Of a DNA stretch of 64,000 nt, positions 52,065-60,418 are shown one piece after another. Positions within the stretch are counted from its first letter, which is position 1. Each line of letters starts with the position of its first letter. Both the position numbers and the translations under genes were made by a program. The notes beneath the pieces were generated by a model, which was not told the DNA's origin, did not search any database, and saw nothing but the letters and a program-made list of their open reading frames with translations. The stretch lies in assembly GCF_000385375.1 (NCBI RefSeq), contig NZ_ARVV01000001.1, positions 2,852,001 to 2,916,000 of the forward strand, given 5' to 3'. Origin of the DNA: Methyloversatilis discipulorum (GTDB lineage: Bacteria > Pseudomonadota > Gammaproteobacteria > Burkholderiales > Rhodocyclaceae).

Positions 52065-54238
52065 GTGCCCGCTCCCACCGCACGCGCCTGTTCCGAGCGC
52101 TTCCAGTGGCGCCAGGCGGGCCAAACCAGCGCGAGCAGCAGCGCGGCGAAGGCGAACAGCGGCCAGCGCACCGGACGGTTCCATTCGGCGCGTTTCGCCT
52201 CACGCAGCGCCGGATCGATGCGGGTGTATTTCATCGTGTTGTTGGCCACGGTCGATGGTTTGCGGTTGAACACCCAGCTGTGTTCCAGCCCGTAGCTCTT
52301 CGGGTGGTAACCCCACACCCAGGGCGCGTCGTGGCGCAGCACTTCGAGCATGCGGTCGAGGATGGCCTGGCGCTCCGGGCCGTTGTCCATCGCCTTCATC
52401 CGCTCGAACAGGCGGTCGAATTCGGCGCTCTCGTAATTGGCCGCGTTCTCGCCCTGCACCTTCACCTTGGACTGCGGGCCGTAGAGCAGGAAGAGGAAGT
52501 TCTCCGGATCCGGGTAGTCAGCGTTCCAGCCCCAGAAGAAGAGCTGGGCAGCGCCCTTGCGTATCTTGTCCTGGAAGCGGTTGTAGTCGGTGCTGCGCAC
52601 CACCAGCTGCACGCCCAGCTTGTCGAACTGCTTGGTGAGCCAGTCGATGCGCGCCTTGCTGCCGAGGCCGGTGCCGGTGGTGTCCAGATTGATCACCAGC
52701 GGCTCGCCGGTCTTCGCATCGCGCCCGCCCGGCCAGCCCGCTTCGGCCAGCAAGGTCTTCGCCGCCTCGATCGGCTTGCGCCGCGGCTCGCCGTCCACCC
52801 AGTCGTACATGAAGGCGTTCATGCCTTCGCGGCCGTCGCGGTAACCGAAGATGCCGGGCGGCAGCGGTGACTGCGCCGGCAGTCCGCGGCCGTTCTGGAA
52901 GATGGAAATGAACTCCTCCTGGTCGAGTGCGATGCCGATGGCCTGACGCAGCTTGCGCCCGCGCTCGCCCATGCCGCCGACCACCGGGTCCAGCATGTTG
53001 AAGCCCATGTACATGGTCGAGGTGGACACCGAGGTCTGCAGCCGTATGCCCTGCGCCTTCATGTCGTCGCTCAGGTTCACCTCGCCGGTCTGGCCGAACT
53101 GCACCGCCTGATCGAAGGAATCGGAACTGATGCCGGAGGCGTCGTAATAGCCCTGCAGGAACTTGTTCCAGTACGGAATCTGTTCCTTCTCGCGCGTGAA
53201 CACGACCTGATCGACCAGCGGCAGACGCTTGCCGCAGTCGGCCAGCAGTCCGGCCTCGCGATCGCCCTCCTCCCCTTCGCAGGGATAGGTTTCGTCGCGG
53301 AAGTTAGGATTGCGCGTCAGCACCATGCGCGCGTTCGGGTCGTTCTGGCTCAGCATGTAGGGGCCGGTGCCTATCGGATACCAGTCCAGCGTCAGGTTGC
53401 GCTCCGCCATGCCCGGCTGCGCATGGAAGCGGTCGGCTTCCCACGGCACCGGCGCGAAGAAGGGCATGGCCAGCCAGTACAGGAACTGCGGGTACTTGCC
53501 CTTGAGACGTATGCGGTAGGTGTGGCGGTCCACCAGTTCGACCCCGGCGAGCTCGTGCTTGCGCAGATCCAGCCAGCCGCCCGGCGGCAGCGACTTCGCC
53601 GCCGCCTTCAGCGTGTCGCCGTATTCCTTCAGACCGACGATGTAGTCGCTCATCAGCCCGAACACCGGCGAATGCAGGCCCGGGTGCGCCAGGCGCTTGA
53701 TCTGGTAGATGTAGTCGGCCGCTTCCAGTTCGCGCGTGCCGGTCCGCTCGAAGTCGTACAGCGTGCGCCGCTCTCCGGGGCCGCCCTCGTGATACAGGTA
53801 GTTGCCGGCGTCGTCGCGCGCCAGTGCCGGGTGCGGCTGGTAGCGGATGCCCGGCTTGATGCGGATCTCATACACCGACTCGGCGATATCGGCGGCCGGC
53901 GCGTCGGCCGGCAGTTCGCGGCCCGATGCGTCGTAGAAGCGCGGCAACGGCATCGCCTCGGCGGTCGCGGTAACCAGTTCGAACGGGCGCTTCAGGTAGT
54001 GATACTGCAGCGGTGCTTCGTAGATCTGCGCCGTGAAGGTGATTTCGTTCTCGCTGTACGACTGCACCGGATCGAGGTGCTTCGGCCGGTCGGTGAAAGC
54101 GGTGTAGAGGATGTTCTGTCCGCTCTCGGCCGCCGGGTAGGGGTCGTTCCATACCTCGCCGCAGGCCGCCAGCAGCAGCGTCGACGACAAGGCCAGCAGG
54201 CGGCGCAGGGAGCGGATCGACAGGCGCGGTCGGGTCAT
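52061..54238 (-). CDS. Peptide-type ABC substrate-binding lipoprotein with C-terminal membrane helix
   Basis: 725 residues. A lipoprotein signal (LSSTLLLAACGE) precedes a family 5 solute-binding domain (YTAFTDRPKHLDPVQSYSENE, DWYPIGTGPYMLSQNDPNARMVLTRNPNF, LRQAIGIALDQEEF, GWNADYPDPENFLFLLYGPQ). An extra hydrophobic helix near the C-terminus (WPLFAFAALLLALVWPAW) is followed by basic residues. Binding proteins rarely carry both anchors. It is the first gene of the operon. The ligand is probably an oligopeptide or peptide-like compound, unproven. Confidence 0.9.
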   Translation of the reverse strand: MTRPRLSIRSLRRLLALSSTLLLAACGEVWNDPYPAAESGQNILYTAFTDRPKHLDPVQSYSENEITFTAQIYEAPLQYHYLKRPFELVTATAEAMPLPRFYDASGRELPADAPAADIAESVYEIRIKPGIRYQPHPALARDDAGNYLYHEGGPGERRTLYDFERTGTRELEAADYIYQIKRLAHPGLHSPVFGLMSDYIVGLKEYGDTLKAAAKSLPPGGWLDLRKHELAGVELVDRHTYRIRLKGKYPQFLYWLAMPFFAPVPWEADRFHAQPGMAERNLTLDWYPIGTGPYMLSQNDPNARMVLTRNPNFRDETYPCEGEEGDREAGLLADCGKRLPLVDQVVFTREKEQIPYWNKFLQGYYDASGISSDSFDQAVQFGQTGEVNLSDDMKAQGIRLQTSVSTSTMYMGFNMLDPVVGGMGERGRKLRQAIGIALDQEEFISIFQNGRGLPAQSPLPPGIFGYRDGREGMNAFMYDWVDGEPRRKPIEAAKTLLAEAGWPGGRDAKTGEPLVINLDTTGTGLGSKARIDWLTKQFDKLGVQLVVRSTDYNRFQDKIRKGAAQLFFWGWNADYPDPENFLFLLYGPQSKVKVQGENAANYESAEFDRLFERMKAMDNGPERQAILDRMLEVLRHDAPWVWGYHPKSYGLEHSWVFNRKPSTVANNTMKYTRIDPALREAKRAEWNRPVRWPLFAFAALLLALVWPAWRHWKRSEQARAVGAGT

Positions 54239-54372
54239 GGGCGCGATTGTAGGCGGCGGCGTTCGCTCTGTGAGCAGGCCGGCGGAAAAAGGTTTCGCAC
54301 GAACCCGTGGCCGCGATACGGGTCTAGAGTCCATCCTGTGCCCGATCGCGCAGCCCTCATCCCGACATTGCA

Positions 54373-55251
54373 ATGGCCGACTGGCGACGCCTCCTGCTGC
54401 TTTTTCTGACCACCGTGCTGCTTGCCGCCTGCAGCATGGTGCAGGTCGGCTACAACCAGCTCGACCGGCTGATCGCCTGGCGACTGGACGACTACCTGCC
54501 GCTGAACAGCACGCAGCGCGCCGCCGTGCAGCCGGCGCTGACGCGCTGGGTGGACTGGCACTGCAGCAGCCAGCTGCCGGGTTACGCCGGCTGGCTGAGG
54601 CAGGTCGATGCCGATCTGCGCGCCGGTGCCGACGTGGCGCGCATCGACGCTCACATCGACACCGTGCTCGGCTTCGCCCGCACCGCCGCCAGCGAAGCCG
54701 CGCGCGAAATCGGGCCGCTGGTCGCCGGCGCGAAGCCGGAGCAGATCGCCGCACTGAAGCGCCGCTTCGAACGCAATACCCGCGAATACGTGAAGGACTG
54801 GGTCGAGCCGTCCGCGGAAGACATCGTGCGCGAGCGCAGCACGCGGCTGCGCGAACGCATCGAGAACTGGATCGGCCGGCTCACGCCGGCACAGCGCGAC
54901 ATCGTCGACCGCTGGGCGCGCGAGGTGCGCAGTCGCAGCGACGACAGTCTGGAAAGCCGGCGCCGCTGGCAGGCTGCGATGGCCGATCTGCTGGCGCGCA
55001 CCGACCTCGCACCGGATGCGTTCAGGCGCGAACTCGAGGCCATGTTCGTCGCACCCGAAAGACACTGGACGCCGGGCTACGCCCAGGCCTTCCGCGACAA
55101 CCGGGCGCGCGCCGCGCAGGCGCTGAGCGAACTGTCGGCTTCGCTGACCGACGCGCAGCGCCGGCACCTGCAGCGCGAAGTTTCCAGCTTCGCCGCCGAA
55201 CTCGATGGCATCACCTGCCGCACGCCGACCACCCAGCAGGCCCGCTCATGA
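54373..55251 (+). CDS. DUF6279-type lipoprotein
   Basis: 292 residues with lipobox VLLAAC near residue 20 followed by SMVQVGYNQLDRLIAWRLDDYLPL and ALTRWVDWHC. The body is alpha-helical and charged, with many arginines and glutamates. It fits the DUF6279 lipoprotein family of unknown function in beta- and gammaproteobacteria. It overlaps the next gene by four bases (ATGA). Confidence 0.82.
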   Translation: MADWRRLLLLFLTTVLLAACSMVQVGYNQLDRLIAWRLDDYLPLNSTQRAAVQPALTRWVDWHCSSQLPGYAGWLRQVDADLRAGADVARIDAHIDTVLGFARTAASEAAREIGPLVAGAKPEQIAALKRRFERNTREYVKDWVEPSAEDIVRERSTRLRERIENWIGRLTPAQRDIVDRWAREVRSRSDDSLESRRRWQAAMADLLARTDLAPDAFRRELEAMFVAPERHWTPGYAQAFRDNRARAAQALSELSASLTDAQRRHLQREVSSFAAELDGITCRTPTTQQARS

Positions 55252-55874
55252 CGACCACGCTGACCGACCAAGCCATTCCGCTGTTCCCGCTGGGCACCGT
55301 GCTGTTTCCGGACGGCCTGCTGCCGCTGCGCATCTTCGAGGTGCGCTACCTCGACATGATCAAGAAGTGCCACCGCGCCGGCACGCCCTTCGGCGTCGTG
55401 TCGCTGATCCAGGGCAACGAAGTGATGCGCGCTGGCGCGCCGGCGCCCGAGCGCTTTCACGCCGTCGGCACGCGAGCGGTGATTACCCACTTCGCGCAAC
55501 CGCAGCCCGGGCTGTACGAAATATTCACCCGCGGCAGCACGCGCTTCCGCGTCACCGCCAGTTCGCAGACGCCGCACGGACTGTGGATGGCCGACGTCGA
55601 GGACATTCCGGCCGACCCGCCCTGCGCCGTGCCGCCCGACCTCACCTACGTCGCGGCCGCTCTGGTACGCGTGCTCGACGCGCTGACCGCATCCGAATTC
55701 ACGCCGTCGGATACACCGAAGCATTTCGACAACGCGGGCTGGGTCGCCAACCGCTGGTGCGAACTGCTGCCGCTGCAGCCGGACGACAAACAGCGGCTGA
55801 TGGAAATGCGCGACCCGCTGCTGCGGCTCGAACTGGTCGGCGACGTGCTCGACCGCAGCAGTTTCGAGGGCTGA
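55248..55874 (+). CDS. Lon N-terminal (substrate-binding) domain protein
   Basis: 208 residues consisting only of a Lon protease N-terminal-like domain: AIPLFPLGTVLFPDGLLPLRIFEVRY near the start, FGVVSLIQGNEV, and a helical second half (ELLPLQPDDKQRLMEM). It has no ATPase or protease domain. Stand-alone members are common in proteobacteria; their function is unknown. It is translationally coupled to the DUF6279 lipoprotein gene. Confidence 0.88.
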   Translation: MTTTLTDQAIPLFPLGTVLFPDGLLPLRIFEVRYLDMIKKCHRAGTPFGVVSLIQGNEVMRAGAPAPERFHAVGTRAVITHFAQPQPGLYEIFTRGSTRFRVTASSQTPHGLWMADVEDIPADPPCAVPPDLTYVAAALVRVLDALTASEFTPSDTPKHFDNAGWVANRWCELLPLQPDDKQRLMEMRDPLLRLELVGDVLDRSSFEG

Positions 55875-55902
55875 AGCCGCCGCCCCTCGGAACCGACCGC
55901 CC

Positions 55903-56649
55903 TTACTGCACGGCCATCGCGACCGCGGTGGCCATCAGCAGCAGCGCGAACAGCTTCTGCATCTGCCGCTCCGGCAGCCTGTGCGCCAGCGCAACGCCGG
56001 CCGCCACCGTGAACAGCCCGCCCGCGGCCAGCGGCAGCCCCATGCTCCAGTCGACCTTGTGCGCCTGTGCGTAGCTGGCCAGCGCGACGACGGCGCTCGG
56101 CGTCACCAGCGCCAGCGCGAGGCTCTGCGCCACCGTCTGCCGCTGGCCGAACAGACGCACGAACAGCGGCGTCGCGACCAGCCCGCCGCCAACGCCGAGC
56201 AGGCCCATGCTGCTGCCGCCGACCACGCCGACCAGCGGAATCAGCGTGTCGCGCGGCCGCGGTGCAGCGCTCTGTGCCGACGGCACCGAGCGCCACAGCA
56301 GCGACACCGACAGCGCCGCCATGAAGCCGCCGAACAGCACGCGCAGCAGGGTCGGGTCCAGCCGCGCCGCGAAATGGGCGGTCACGGCGGTGGTGGCGGT
56401 GGCGACGGCGGCAATCGCCAGCACGCGCGAAACAGGCACCGGGTGCCGGCGCTGGTAGCGCCACCAGCCGACGAGCAGATTGGGCACCATCATCACCAGC
56501 GCCGTGCCCTGGGCCAGCGCCTGATCCATGCCGAAGGCGAGCGCCAGCAGCGGAATGGCGATGACGCCGCCGCCGATGCCGAACAGGCCGCCGAAGAAGC
56601 CCAGCGCGGCGCCGAGCGGAAGCGTGATCAGAAGGTCTTGGAAAGCCAT
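55903..56649 (-). CDS. TSUP-family (TauE/SafE) sulfite/organosulfonate exporter
   Basis: 248 residues from the ATG at 56649, with about eight membrane helices. The duplicated TSUP motif appears as GFFGGLFGIGGGVIAIPLL and GLLGVGGGLVATPLF. Members move sulfite, sulfoacetate or other anions. It is divergent from a LysR regulator with an 8-bp inverted repeat between them, so it is probably controlled by that regulator. Substrate unknown. Confidence 0.9.
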   Translation of the reverse strand: MAFQDLLITLPLGAALGFFGGLFGIGGGVIAIPLLALAFGMDQALAQGTALVMMVPNLLVGWWRYQRRHPVPVSRVLAIAAVATATTAVTAHFAARLDPTLLRVLFGGFMAALSVSLLWRSVPSAQSAAPRPRDTLIPLVGVVGGSSMGLLGVGGGLVATPLFVRLFGQRQTVAQSLALALVTPSAVVALASYAQAHKVDWSMGLPLAAGGLFTVAAGVALAHRLPERQMQKLFALLLMATAVAMAVQ

Positions 56650-56703
56650 CACTGAGCAGGGAGAGATCGATGGCAACCATGCTATTCAAGCCATCCATAA
56701 CTA

Positions 56704-56731
56704 CAATGATCAGAAATTCAAACGATCATTG
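56704..56731. promoter_or_regulatory. Putative LysR operator (inverted repeat)
   Basis: CAATGATC and GATCATTG form a perfect 8-bp inverted repeat separated by 12 bases, 15 bases before the LysR ATG and 54 before the exporter ATG. The position and symmetry suit a LysR-type dimer site. The arms differ from the generic T-N11-A core. Confidence 0.6.
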
Positions 56732-56746
56732 CTTTCCAAGTCATTA

Positions 56747-57670
56747 ATGAAAGACGCCGCCGATCTGCTCTTCTTCAGCGCGCTGGCCCGCCAGCCCAGC
56801 CTCGCCGCGGCGGCCCAGCAGCTAGGCGTCACGCCGCCCGCGGTGAGCCGGCGGCTGGCGGCGCTGGAAGCGCGGCTCGGTGTGCGCCTGCTCAACCGCA
56901 CGACGCGCCGGGTCAGCCTGACCGCCGAGGGCGAGCGCTATCTCGAAGAAGGCGAACGCATCCTGCGCGACATCGACGCGCTCGAACGCTCGCTCGCCGC
57001 CAGCCGGGCGGTGCCGAGCGGCCTGCTGCGCATCAATGCCACCTTCGGTTTCGGTCGCCGCCATCTGGCGCCAGCGGTGTCCGAGTTCGCGCGGCTCTGG
57101 CCCGAAGTCGAGGTCGTGCTGCACCTGACCGACCGCCCGCTCGACCTCGAAAGCCACGGCATGGATCTGGCGATCCGCTTCGGTCCGCCGCCCGACACCC
57201 ACGTGCATGCGCGGCGCATCGCCCGCAACCGCCGGCTGCTGTGCGCGGCGCCGTCCTATGTGGCCGCGTTCGGCGCACCGGATACGCCACAGGCGCTGCG
57301 CGCGCACCGCTGCATCGTCATCCGCGAGAACGACGACGCCTTCAACACCTGGGTACTGTCCGACGGCACGCGCGAAGTGAAGGTGAAGGTGGCCGGACCG
57401 CTCGGTACCAACCACGGCGAAATCGCGGTCGACTGGGCGCTGGACGGCCACGGCATCCTGCTGCGCTCGGAATGGGACATCGCACCGCAGCTGCGCGACG
57501 GCCAGCTCGTGCGCCTGCTCGAACCCTGGGCCGGCACTGCGGCCGACATCCACGCCATCTGGCCGCCGCACCACCAGCTGTCGGCGCGTGTACGTGCCTT
57601 CGTCGACTTCCTGGCCGAGCGCTTCGCCGATTTCCGGCCCGGCGCAGATGAAAGCGTTACCGGCCGGTAA
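56747..57670 (+). CDS. LysR-family transcriptional regulator
   Basis: 307 residues from the ATG at 56747. The N-terminal winged helix reads LLFFSALARQPSLAAAAQQLGVTPPAVSRRLAALEARLGVRLLNRTTRRVSLT, and a periplasmic-binding-type effector domain (~90-300) follows. It resembles the CrgA/DsdC-like group of the family. It probably controls the divergent exporter gene and itself; the effector is unknown. Confidence 0.93.
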   Translation: MKDAADLLFFSALARQPSLAAAAQQLGVTPPAVSRRLAALEARLGVRLLNRTTRRVSLTAEGERYLEEGERILRDIDALERSLAASRAVPSGLLRINATFGFGRRHLAPAVSEFARLWPEVEVVLHLTDRPLDLESHGMDLAIRFGPPPDTHVHARRIARNRRLLCAAPSYVAAFGAPDTPQALRAHRCIVIRENDDAFNTWVLSDGTREVKVKVAGPLGTNHGEIAVDWALDGHGILLRSEWDIAPQLRDGQLVRLLEPWAGTAADIHAIWPPHHQLSARVRAFVDFLAERFADFRPGADESVTGR

Positions 57671-57739
57671 CGGTTGCCGTCGGCTGCCGGTGCTAACCTC
57701 GCATACGTTGCACATCGAACACCACCACGCCCGCCTTTC

Positions 57740-58879
57740 GTGACCGTCGCACCGCTCCCCCTGATCGACCAGCTGATCGCCCGCCGCCGCCGCATCCCGG
57801 TGACGACGGCGCTCATCGTCGCCAACCTGGCAGTGTTCGCCGCCATGCTGCTGTCCGGTGCCGGGCTGTGGCATTCGGCCAACGGCATCCAGCTCGCCTG
57901 GGGCGCCAACTTCGGGCCAGCGACCAAGGACGGCGAATGGTGGCGGCTGGGCAGTGCGCTGTTCCTGCACTTCGGCCTGCTGCACCTGGGCATGAACATG
58001 CTGTCGCTGCTCGACGGCGGTCGCCTGGTCGAGCGCATGTTCGGGCCGGTCCGTTTCGTCGCGATCTATTTCGTCAGCGGTCTCACCGGCAACCTGCTGT
58101 CGCTGATCGTGCAGGGCGACCGCGCCGTATCGGGCGGCGCATCGGGCGCGATCTTCGGCGTCTATGGCGCGCTGCTCTCCTTCCTGTGGCAGCAGCGTGC
58201 CACGCTGGACCGGCGCGAATTCGTACGCCTGTTCTGGGGCGCCTGCCTGTTCGCCGCCGTCACCATCGTGCTCGGGCTGAACATTGCCGGCATCGACAAC
58301 GGCGCCCACATCGGCGGCTTCGTCGCCGGCCTGCTGGCCGGCGCGGCGCTGGTGCGCCCACTGGACGACAGCGCCGTACTTGGCCGCTACCGCCAGCCGG
58401 TGGCCTCGGCCGGGCAATGGCTGGCCGGCCTCGGGCTGGCGCTGATGGTCATCGTGCTGGTGATCGCGATACCGGCGCCGCGTTACCGCTGGAGCGAAGA
58501 GGTGATGGCGCGCGACGAAATCCGCGACTTCATCGGCGCCGACCGCCGCATCGCCCACCGCTGGAACACGCTGATTGGCGACGCCCAGCGCAATGGCGCC
58601 AGCTTCGACGACCTTGCCGGGCAGATCGAAAGCGAGGTTGCGCAACCCTACCAGCAGAGCTTCGAGGACCTGAGCGAACTGCACCTGAGCCCCGCCGCGC
58701 CGTCGGCGGCTACGTTGCGCGAACTGCGCCAGTACGCGGAAGCTCGCCGCGATGCCTCGCGCGCGCTGGTCGAGGGCCTGCGCGCGCACGACATGGACGC
58801 CGTGCGCGATGCGCTCGAAGCGGCCAGCCGCGCCGGCGAGCGACCGCCCGCCGCAAGTCGCCCCGCCCCGGCCCGCTGA
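57740..58879 (+). CDS. Rhomboid-family intramembrane serine protease
   Basis: About 379 residues from a GTG at 57740; the start is uncertain and a TTG at 57674 would add 22. Six helices span ~20-240. The catalytic serine is in GGASGAIFGVYG and the histidine in NGAHIGGFVAGLLAG; HFGLLHLGMNM matches the family's HxxxHxxxN element. A soluble C-terminal extension of ~130 residues follows the last helix (~245-265), longer than in GlpG. Substrates unknown. The stop is 16 bases before dinB. Confidence 0.88.
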   Translation: MTVAPLPLIDQLIARRRRIPVTTALIVANLAVFAAMLLSGAGLWHSANGIQLAWGANFGPATKDGEWWRLGSALFLHFGLLHLGMNMLSLLDGGRLVERMFGPVRFVAIYFVSGLTGNLLSLIVQGDRAVSGGASGAIFGVYGALLSFLWQQRATLDRREFVRLFWGACLFAAVTIVLGLNIAGIDNGAHIGGFVAGLLAGAALVRPLDDSAVLGRYRQPVASAGQWLAGLGLALMVIVLVIAIPAPRYRWSEEVMARDEIRDFIGADRRIAHRWNTLIGDAQRNGASFDDLAGQIESEVAQPYQQSFEDLSELHLSPAAPSAATLRELRQYAEARRDASRALVEGLRAHDMDAVRDALEAASRAGERPPAASRPAPAR

Positions 58880-58895
58880 TCATCCGGACCCCGCT

Positions 58896-60083
58896 GTGCC
58901 GCGCCGCTGGATCGCCCACCTCGACATGGACGCCTTCTTCGCGTCGGTCGAACTGCTGCGCTACCCCGAACTGCGCGGCCAGCCCATGGTGGTCGGCGGC
59001 GGTGCCCGGCATCAGCCGGAACTGCAGGCCGACGGCACGCGCCGCTTCGCCCGGCTGCGCGACTACGTCGGCCGCGGCGTGGCCACCACCGCCACCTACG
59101 AGGCGCGCGCCTTCGGCGTGCATTCGGGCATCGGTCTGATGAAGGCCGCTGCGCTGGCTCCGGACGCCGTGCTGCTGCCGACCGACTTCGACGAGTACAA
59201 GCGCATGTCGCGGCTGTTCAAGCAGACAGTGCTGGCGCACGTGCCGCAAATCGACGACCGCGGCATCGATGAGATCTATTTCGAACTGACCGACCAGCCG
59301 GGCGCGCAGGACGCCGTCGGCGACGACCCGCACGGCGGCGCGCGGGCGATCGCGAGCCGCATCCAGCAGGCGGTGAACGCGGCGACCGGGCTCAGCTGCT
59401 CGATCGGTCTGTCGCCGAACAAGCTGCTGTCCAAGATCTGTTCCGACCTCGAAAAACCACGCGGCCTGACGGTGATCACCGAAGCCGACATCGCCACCCG
59501 CATCTGGCCGCTGCCGGCCAAGCGCATCAACGGCATCGGCCCGAAGGCGAGCGCGAAGCTCGAATCTCTGGGCATACGCACCATCGGCGAGCTGGCGGCC
59601 GCCGAGCCGCACTGGCTGATCGAACAGTTCGGCCGCAGCTACGGCGCCTGGCTCGCCGCCGCTGCACGTGGGCACGACGAGCGCCCGCTCAGCTACAGCC
59701 GCGACCCGAAATCGATCAGCCGTGAAACCACCTTCGAACGCGACCTGCACGCGAAACACGACCGCGAGGAACTGGGTGGCATCTTCACCTGGCTGTGCGA
59801 GCGGCTGGCCGACGACCTCAGACGCAAAGGTGTCGTCGCGAAATCGGTGGGCGTGAAACTGCGGCAGGACGACTTCCGCATCGTCACGCGCGAAATCACG
59901 ATGGATGCCTACACCGCGGATGCAACGGTGATCCGCCGCCACGCCGGCCTGTGTCTGAAACGGATGCCGCTTGAACGTCGGTTCAGACTGCTCGGCGTGC
60001 GCGCAGGGCACCTGCTGTCGGCGGAAGATCTCGCTGACGCGCCCACCGGCCACGACGAAGGCCAGCTCGCGCTGCCGTTCTGA
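58896..60083 (+). CDS. dinB: DNA polymerase IV (Y-family translesion polymerase)
   Basis: 395 residues from a GTG at 58896 (MPRRWIAHLDMDAFFASVEL). Catalytic acids are in HLDMDAFFASVE and in DDRGIDEIYFELTD; the fingers region TTATYEARAFGVHSG and SCSIGLSPNKLLSKICSDLEKP are typical. A segment of ~20 residues is inserted after VVGGG (ARHQPELQADGTRRFARLR), as in some betaproteobacterial DinB. The C-terminus QLALPF fits a beta-clamp-binding motif. I see no obvious LexA box. Confidence 0.93.
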   Translation: MPRRWIAHLDMDAFFASVELLRYPELRGQPMVVGGGARHQPELQADGTRRFARLRDYVGRGVATTATYEARAFGVHSGIGLMKAAALAPDAVLLPTDFDEYKRMSRLFKQTVLAHVPQIDDRGIDEIYFELTDQPGAQDAVGDDPHGGARAIASRIQQAVNAATGLSCSIGLSPNKLLSKICSDLEKPRGLTVITEADIATRIWPLPAKRINGIGPKASAKLESLGIRTIGELAAAEPHWLIEQFGRSYGAWLAAAARGHDERPLSYSRDPKSISRETTFERDLHAKHDREELGGIFTWLCERLADDLRRKGVVAKSVGVKLRQDDFRIVTREITMDAYTADATVIRRHAGLCLKRMPLERRFRLLGVRAGHLLSAEDLADAPTGHDEGQLALPF

Positions 60084-60180
60084 GCACGCCCTGCGCAGCG
60101 CGGGCCAGGCGCCCATCCGGTCGGAGCAGCCTCAAGCTCGACGCCGTCGCCGCAGTCCGCGGGCTTCGATGCACGCTGCC

Positions 60181-60205
60181 GTCGGGGTCAAGACCCCTCC
60201 CACAG
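60181..60205 (-). repeat. REP element 1 (reverse orientation)
   Basis: Minus-strand reading begins CTGTGGGAGGGGTCTTGACC and ends CCGAC. Its stem is GGGGTC-TT-GACCCC. Confidence 0.85.
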
Positions 60206-60244
60206 AACCCCGCGCTGGCTCCACCCGCGAATCGGGCGCGATCC

Positions 60245-60269
60245 CTGTGGGAGCGGCCTTGGCCGCGAC
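60245..60269 (+). repeat. REP element 2 (forward orientation)
   Basis: Plus-strand reading begins CTGTGGGAGCGGCCTTGGCC and ends GCGAC. Its stem is GCGGCC-TT-GGCCGC. It pairs head-to-head with element 1 through CTCCCACAG/CTGTGGGAG. Confidence 0.85.
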
Positions 60270-60307
60270 AGGGCCTTGGCAGTCCGCAGGCTTCGATGCA
60301 GGCTGCT

Positions 60308-60332
60308 GTCGGGGTCAAGACCCCTCCCACAG
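60308..60332 (-). repeat. REP element 3 (reverse orientation)
   Basis: Identical over all 25 bases to element 1; it opens the second unit. Confidence 0.85.
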
Positions 60333-60373
60333 AACTTGGTCCTGGCTCGATACACAGATCTGGCGCAGGTCTC

Positions 60374-60398
60374 CTGTGGGAGCGGCCTTGGCCGCGAC
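60374..60398 (+). repeat. REP element 4 (forward orientation)
   Basis: Identical over all 25 bases to element 2; it lies just before the stop of the convergent GGDEF-EAL gene and may also act as a transcription end. Confidence 0.85.
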
Positions 60399-60418
60399 GC
60401 GGCCAGGGCCGCAGAGCT

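Larger units (their letters stand above)
60084..60418. repeat. Intergenic REP/BIME-like repeat cluster
   Basis: The 335 bases between convergent dinB and the GGDEF-EAL gene hold no gene. They contain two similar units of roughly 120 bases. Each has a head-to-head pair of ~25-base palindromic REP elements sharing CTGTGGGAG and a CTTG-centred stem. The stretch GCAGTCCGC.GGCTTCGATGCA also repeats (60152 and 60279). A degenerate fifth element lies at 60119-60142. The units resemble Pseudomonas-type REP pairs mobilised by RAYT transposases. Confidence 0.85.

Noticed and set aside
60084..60418. CRISPR array in the dinB downstream gap
   Set aside because: The repeats alternate in orientation and have only two units; they are REP elements, and no cas genes are present.
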